A stretch of 7,432 nt of DNA from Paracoccaceae bacterium (GTDB lineage: Bacteria > Pseudomonadota > Alphaproteobacteria > Rhodobacterales > Rhodobacteraceae): NCBI GenBank assembly GCA_003565055.1, contig PXDM01000365.1, forward strand, positions 1-7,432, read 5' to 3'. Under the pieces are notes generated by a model that saw only the letters and a program-made list of their open reading frames with translations, did no database searches and was not told the DNA's origin. A program made the translations under genes and the position numbers. Below, in pieces: positions 5,813 to 7,432 of this stretch (positions are counted from its first letter, which is position 1; every line of letters starts with the position of its first letter).

Positions 5813-5857
5813 GCTGACATCCGCCATCGGATGGATCAAGTGATTTGACTTGTCAGC
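5813..5857. repeat. Second inverted repeat GCTGACA / TGTCAGC with 31-nt spacer
   Basis: A 7-bp perfect inverted repeat (5813-5819 and 5851-5857) shares its GCTGAC half-site and its 31-nt spacing with the repeat at 5738-5786. The right arm directly follows the candidate -35 box at 5845-5850, so a bound protein would sit between the -35 and -10. Confidence 0.45.
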
Positions 5858-5872
5858 CCCCATCGCGATACT
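5845..5872 (+). promoter_or_regulatory. Candidate sigma-70 promoter for the 6038 gene
   Basis: TTGACT (5845-5850, 5/6 to TTGACA), a 16-bp spacer and GATACT (5867-5872, 4/6 to TATAAT). Transcription would start near 5880 and leave a leader of about 160 nt before the ATG at 6038. The assignment rests on consensus match only. Confidence 0.5.
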
Positions 5873-6037
5873 CGGACGTGTCAGACATCATCCATAAGTT
5901 GTAGACCGACAACAGACACTCAACGGGAGTTGCGACGGATCAAAGAAATGTCACATGTTTCGGGTAACATAGAACCAGAACAAGGTCGATCTGCAACAGG
6001 CGATCAAAGACAAGACAACACTGGAGGAGGAATAACC

Positions 6038-6280
6038 ATGACGCCAATGACACTTTGGATGCAAAGCTCACTATTCTGGGTGCGTTTGTTCAAGCAGCAA
6101 CAGGACGCCTATCTGCGTATGCTTGGGCAATTCGCTGAGAAGATCCCGCATGAAAGCGCAGCGGATCTGTCGCGCGAGGCCGAAGCCATGAAAGACATCG
6201 CATCAACCGCCAAAAAACCTGCGAGCAAAGCAAAATCGGCAAGCACGCCGAAGGCCGTCGCGGAACTGGAACCGGCCTGA
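6038..6280 (+). CDS. Small hypothetical protein with Ala/Lys-rich tail
   Basis: 80 residues, not recognised. The start at 6038 is set by a very strong ribosome-binding site, GGAGGAGG at 6023-6030, 7 nt upstream. The N-terminal half (MTPMTLWMQSSLFWVRLFKQQQDAYLRMLGQFAEKIP) is amphipathic and aromatic, likely helical; the middle (AADLSREAEAMKDIAS) is acidic helix; the tail (about 56-75) is a low-complexity Ala/Lys/Ser stretch, KKPASKAKSASTPKA. The overall style resembles short phasin-like or surface-binding proteins of alphaproteobacteria, but this is only a resemblance. It has no signal peptide. It is a single gene with its own promoter candidate and is convergent with cueR, the stop codons lying 4 bp apart. 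Confidence 0.7.
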   Translation: MTPMTLWMQSSLFWVRLFKQQQDAYLRMLGQFAEKIPHESAADLSREAEAMKDIASTAKKPASKAKSASTPKAVAELEPA

Positions 6281-6284
6281 GCGT

Positions 6285-6668
6285 TCAGCGCGACAGATCG
6301 CGCAGGATCGGACAATCCGGGCGATTGTCGCCTGCGCAACTCTGGATCAGATCAGCAAGCGTGCGGCGCATCTGCGCCAACTCATCCAGTTGAGCATCAA
6401 TCCGGGCCAGATGGCCCTGCGCCAGCGCCTTGACATCGGCGCTGGCCCGAGTTTCGTTCTGATAAAGTTCCAGCAGCTGTCGACATTCGGCAACCGAGAA
6501 GCCAAGTGCGCGCGCCCGGCGCAAAAAAGCCAGCCGGTGCAGGTCTGTTTGCGAAAAGACCCGGTAACCATTGGCCTCGCGCTTCGGCTTGATCAGCCCG
6601 ATATCTTCGTAGAACCGGATCGTCTTGGGCGGCAGGCCCGCGCGTTTTCCGACCTCGGAAATGTTCAT
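6285..6668 (-). CDS. cueR: Cu(I)-responsive MerR-family regulator CueR
   Basis: 127 residues. The MerR winged-helix DNA-binding domain fills about 1-70: MNISEVGKRAGLPPKTIRFYEDIGLI, then the wing NGYRVFSQTDLHRLAFLRRARALGFS. A dimerisation helix follows (about 79-110). The metal loop has the CueR signature C-x7-C: Cys111 and Cys119 in SCAGDNRPDCPI. A serine at position 76 matches the residue that marks sensors of monovalent copper, silver or gold. In the family, CueR untwists a promoter with a long spacer and switches on copA. The gene has a strong ribosome-binding site (GGGAGGGAG) inside the end of copA, and its ATG overlaps the copA stop as ATGA, so it is translated with copA and likely autoregulated through the copA promoter, which lies outside the window. 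Confidence 0.95.
   Translation of the reverse strand: MNISEVGKRAGLPPKTIRFYEDIGLIKPKREANGYRVFSQTDLHRLAFLRRARALGFSVAECRQLLELYQNETRASADVKALAQGHLARIDAQLDELAQMRRTLADLIQSCAGDNRPDCPILRDLSR
6288..6303. other. Short perfect hairpin between convergent genes
   Basis: GCGCGA-CAGA-TCGCGC is a 6-bp stem with a 4-nt loop, lying inside the last codons of cueR and 8 nt after the stop of the plus-strand 80-residue gene. No T-run follows on either strand, so it is at best a weak transcription stop. Confidence 0.35.
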
Positions 6669-7432
6669 GTGCTCCCTCCCAGTTCTGGTGATGCCATGAC
6701 TCTCAGCCGCAAGGCATTTGATAGCACACAGACCGAGCTCAGCGCCATGGCCCCTGCCGCCAGCATCGGCGAGAGCATCATCCCGAGCGCCGGATAGAGC
6801 ACCCCTGCCGCCACGGGAATCAGGGCCGTGTTATAGGCGAAGGCCCAGAACAGGTTCTGGCGAATGTTGCGCATGGTCCGGCGCGAGACTTCCAGCGCGG
6901 TCAGAACCCCTGTCGGCTGGCCCGAGACCAGCACGATATCCGCCGTTTCCACAGCGACATCGGTGCCGGTTCCGATGGCAATGCCGACATCCGCCTCCGC
7001 AAGCGCAGGCGCGTCATTGATCCCGTCGCCCACGAAAGCGATCTGGCCGTGACGCGAGCGCAGCTCTTTCACGGCGTCGACCTTGCCTTCGGGCATGACC
7101 TCGGCCACCACTTCCGTGATGCCAAGCTCGCGCGCGACGGCGTCGGCCGTGGCCTGCGCATCGCCCGAGATCATCGCGACTTGCAAGCCACGCGCCTGCA
7201 GCGCTGCGACCATCTCGCGCGCGCCCTCGCGCGGCGTGTCAGCGACAGCGATCATCGCCGCAAGCTGGCCGTCCACCGCGAGATAAAGCGGTGTGCGCCC
7301 CTGCCCTGCCAGCGCTTCGGCCTCTGCCGCCAAGGTCCCGGTCGCAATCCCTTGCTGCGCCATCAAACGTGCAGCCCCCAGAAGCACGTCTCGTCCGTCG
7401 ATCTGCCCACGCAGCCCCAGCCCGGTCAAGGA
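6665..7432 (-). CDS. copA: Cu(+)-exporting P-type ATPase, C-terminal third (5' end outside window)
   Basis: 255 residues are visible; the frame stays open to the window edge, so the metal-binding domains, CPC motif and DKTGT phosphorylation site lie beyond it. What is present is the nucleotide-binding and hinge part: GRTPLYLAVDG, MISGDAQATADAVARELGI (about 87-105), the VGDGINDAPALAEADVGIAIGTGTDVA hinge (about 134-160), then the last two membrane helices. These carry the Cu(I)-site residues of P1B-1 pumps: Tyr-Asn in FWAFAYNTALIP (about 195-206) and Met-x-x-Ser-Ser in AMALSSVCVLSNALRLR (about 228-244). The protein pumps Cu(I) from cytoplasm to periplasm at the cost of ATP. It is the first visible gene of the operon with cueR. 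The TTG at 7429 is an internal Leu codon, not a start. Confidence 0.95.
   Translation of the reverse strand, partial: SLTGLGLRGQIDGRDVLLGAARLMAQQGIATGTLAAEAEALAGQGRTPLYLAVDGQLAAMIAVADTPREGAREMVAALQARGLQVAMISGDAQATADAVARELGITEVVAEVMPEGKVDAVKELRSRHGQIAFVGDGINDAPALAEADVGIAIGTGTDVAVETADIVLVSGQPTGVLTALEVSRRTMRNIRQNLFWAFAYNTALIPVAAGVLYPALGMMLSPMLAAGAMALSSVCVLSNALRLRVMASPELGGST

Larger units (their letters stand above)
5731..6037 (+). other. Intergenic region with inverted repeats and a promoter-like site
   Basis: No convincing gene lies in these 307 bp. They hold two long-spaced inverted repeats sharing the GCTGAC half-site (5738-5786 and 5813-5857), small hairpins GTCCA/TGGAC (5792-5806) and GTTGT/ACAAC (5898-5913), and a sigma-70-like promoter (5845-5872). 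The last part is a long purine-rich leader ending in a strong ribosome-binding site (6023-6030). A TTG-initiated extension of the downstream gene from 5930 is possible but unsupported. Confidence 0.55.

Noticed and set aside
5930..6037. N-terminal extension of the 80-residue protein starting at a TTG.
   Set aside because: It has a weak start codon and context, while ATG 6038 has GGAGGAGG at ideal spacing.
1..7432. CRISPR arrays, tRNA or rRNA genes.
   Set aside because: No regularly spaced direct repeats, and no tRNA cloverleaf or conserved rRNA sequence was seen.

Overview
The window looks like chromosomal DNA of a Rhodobacterales-type alphaproteobacterium (roseobacter/Rhodobacteraceae group). 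This rests on the GC-rich sequence with strong antisense reading-frame shadows, a phosphoglycerate kinase of alphaproteobacterial type next to a tandem pair of cyclophilins and an FtsB/DivIC gene, and a copA-cueR copper module. The taxonomic call is inference from gene content and protein character; no database was searched.

Layout. 1-918 (+) is the 3' part of a CoxE-like VWA-domain gene. 1059-1454 (+) encodes a secreted DUF4168 protein, followed by a textbook intrinsic terminator (1477-1511). On the minus strand are two overlapping cyclophilin-type peptidyl-prolyl isomerase genes: a cytosolic one first (2624 to 2118), then one with an N-terminal export or anchor segment (2125 to 1511). A complete IS110-family element (about 2693-3843) sits in the divergent intergenic region between these genes and pgk (3918-5111, +). 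pgk is followed by a two-helix membrane protein gene (5118-5333) and an ftsB-like gene (5434-5730). A 307-bp intergenic stretch (5731-6037) carries inverted repeats and a promoter-like sequence, and leads into a small unrecognised gene (6038-6280). The window ends with the minus-strand copper operon: copA (3' part, 7432 to 6665) overlapping cueR (6668 to 6285) by ATGA.

The most interesting object is the IS110 element. Its 5' non-coding region folds on paper into a stem-loop followed by two guide-bearing loops, the architecture of the recently described IS110 bridge RNA (seekRNA). All four guide segments can be assigned by direct complementarity. One loop matches the left chromosomal flank (9 nt) and the right flank (7 nt including the core). 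The other loop matches the right element end (8 nt) and the left element end (6 nt including the core). Together they fix the core dinucleotide as CT and the element as 1151 bp, with no need of a homologous empty site. A -35/-10 pair at 17-bp spacing forms only when the two ends are joined in a circle. The element looks complete and its guides still fit the site where it sits, which suggests recent, guide-directed insertion between ppi and pgk.

The other genes are housekeeping or stress functions: glycolysis (pgk), cell division (ftsB), protein folding (ppi) and Cu(I) efflux with its sensor (copA/cueR).
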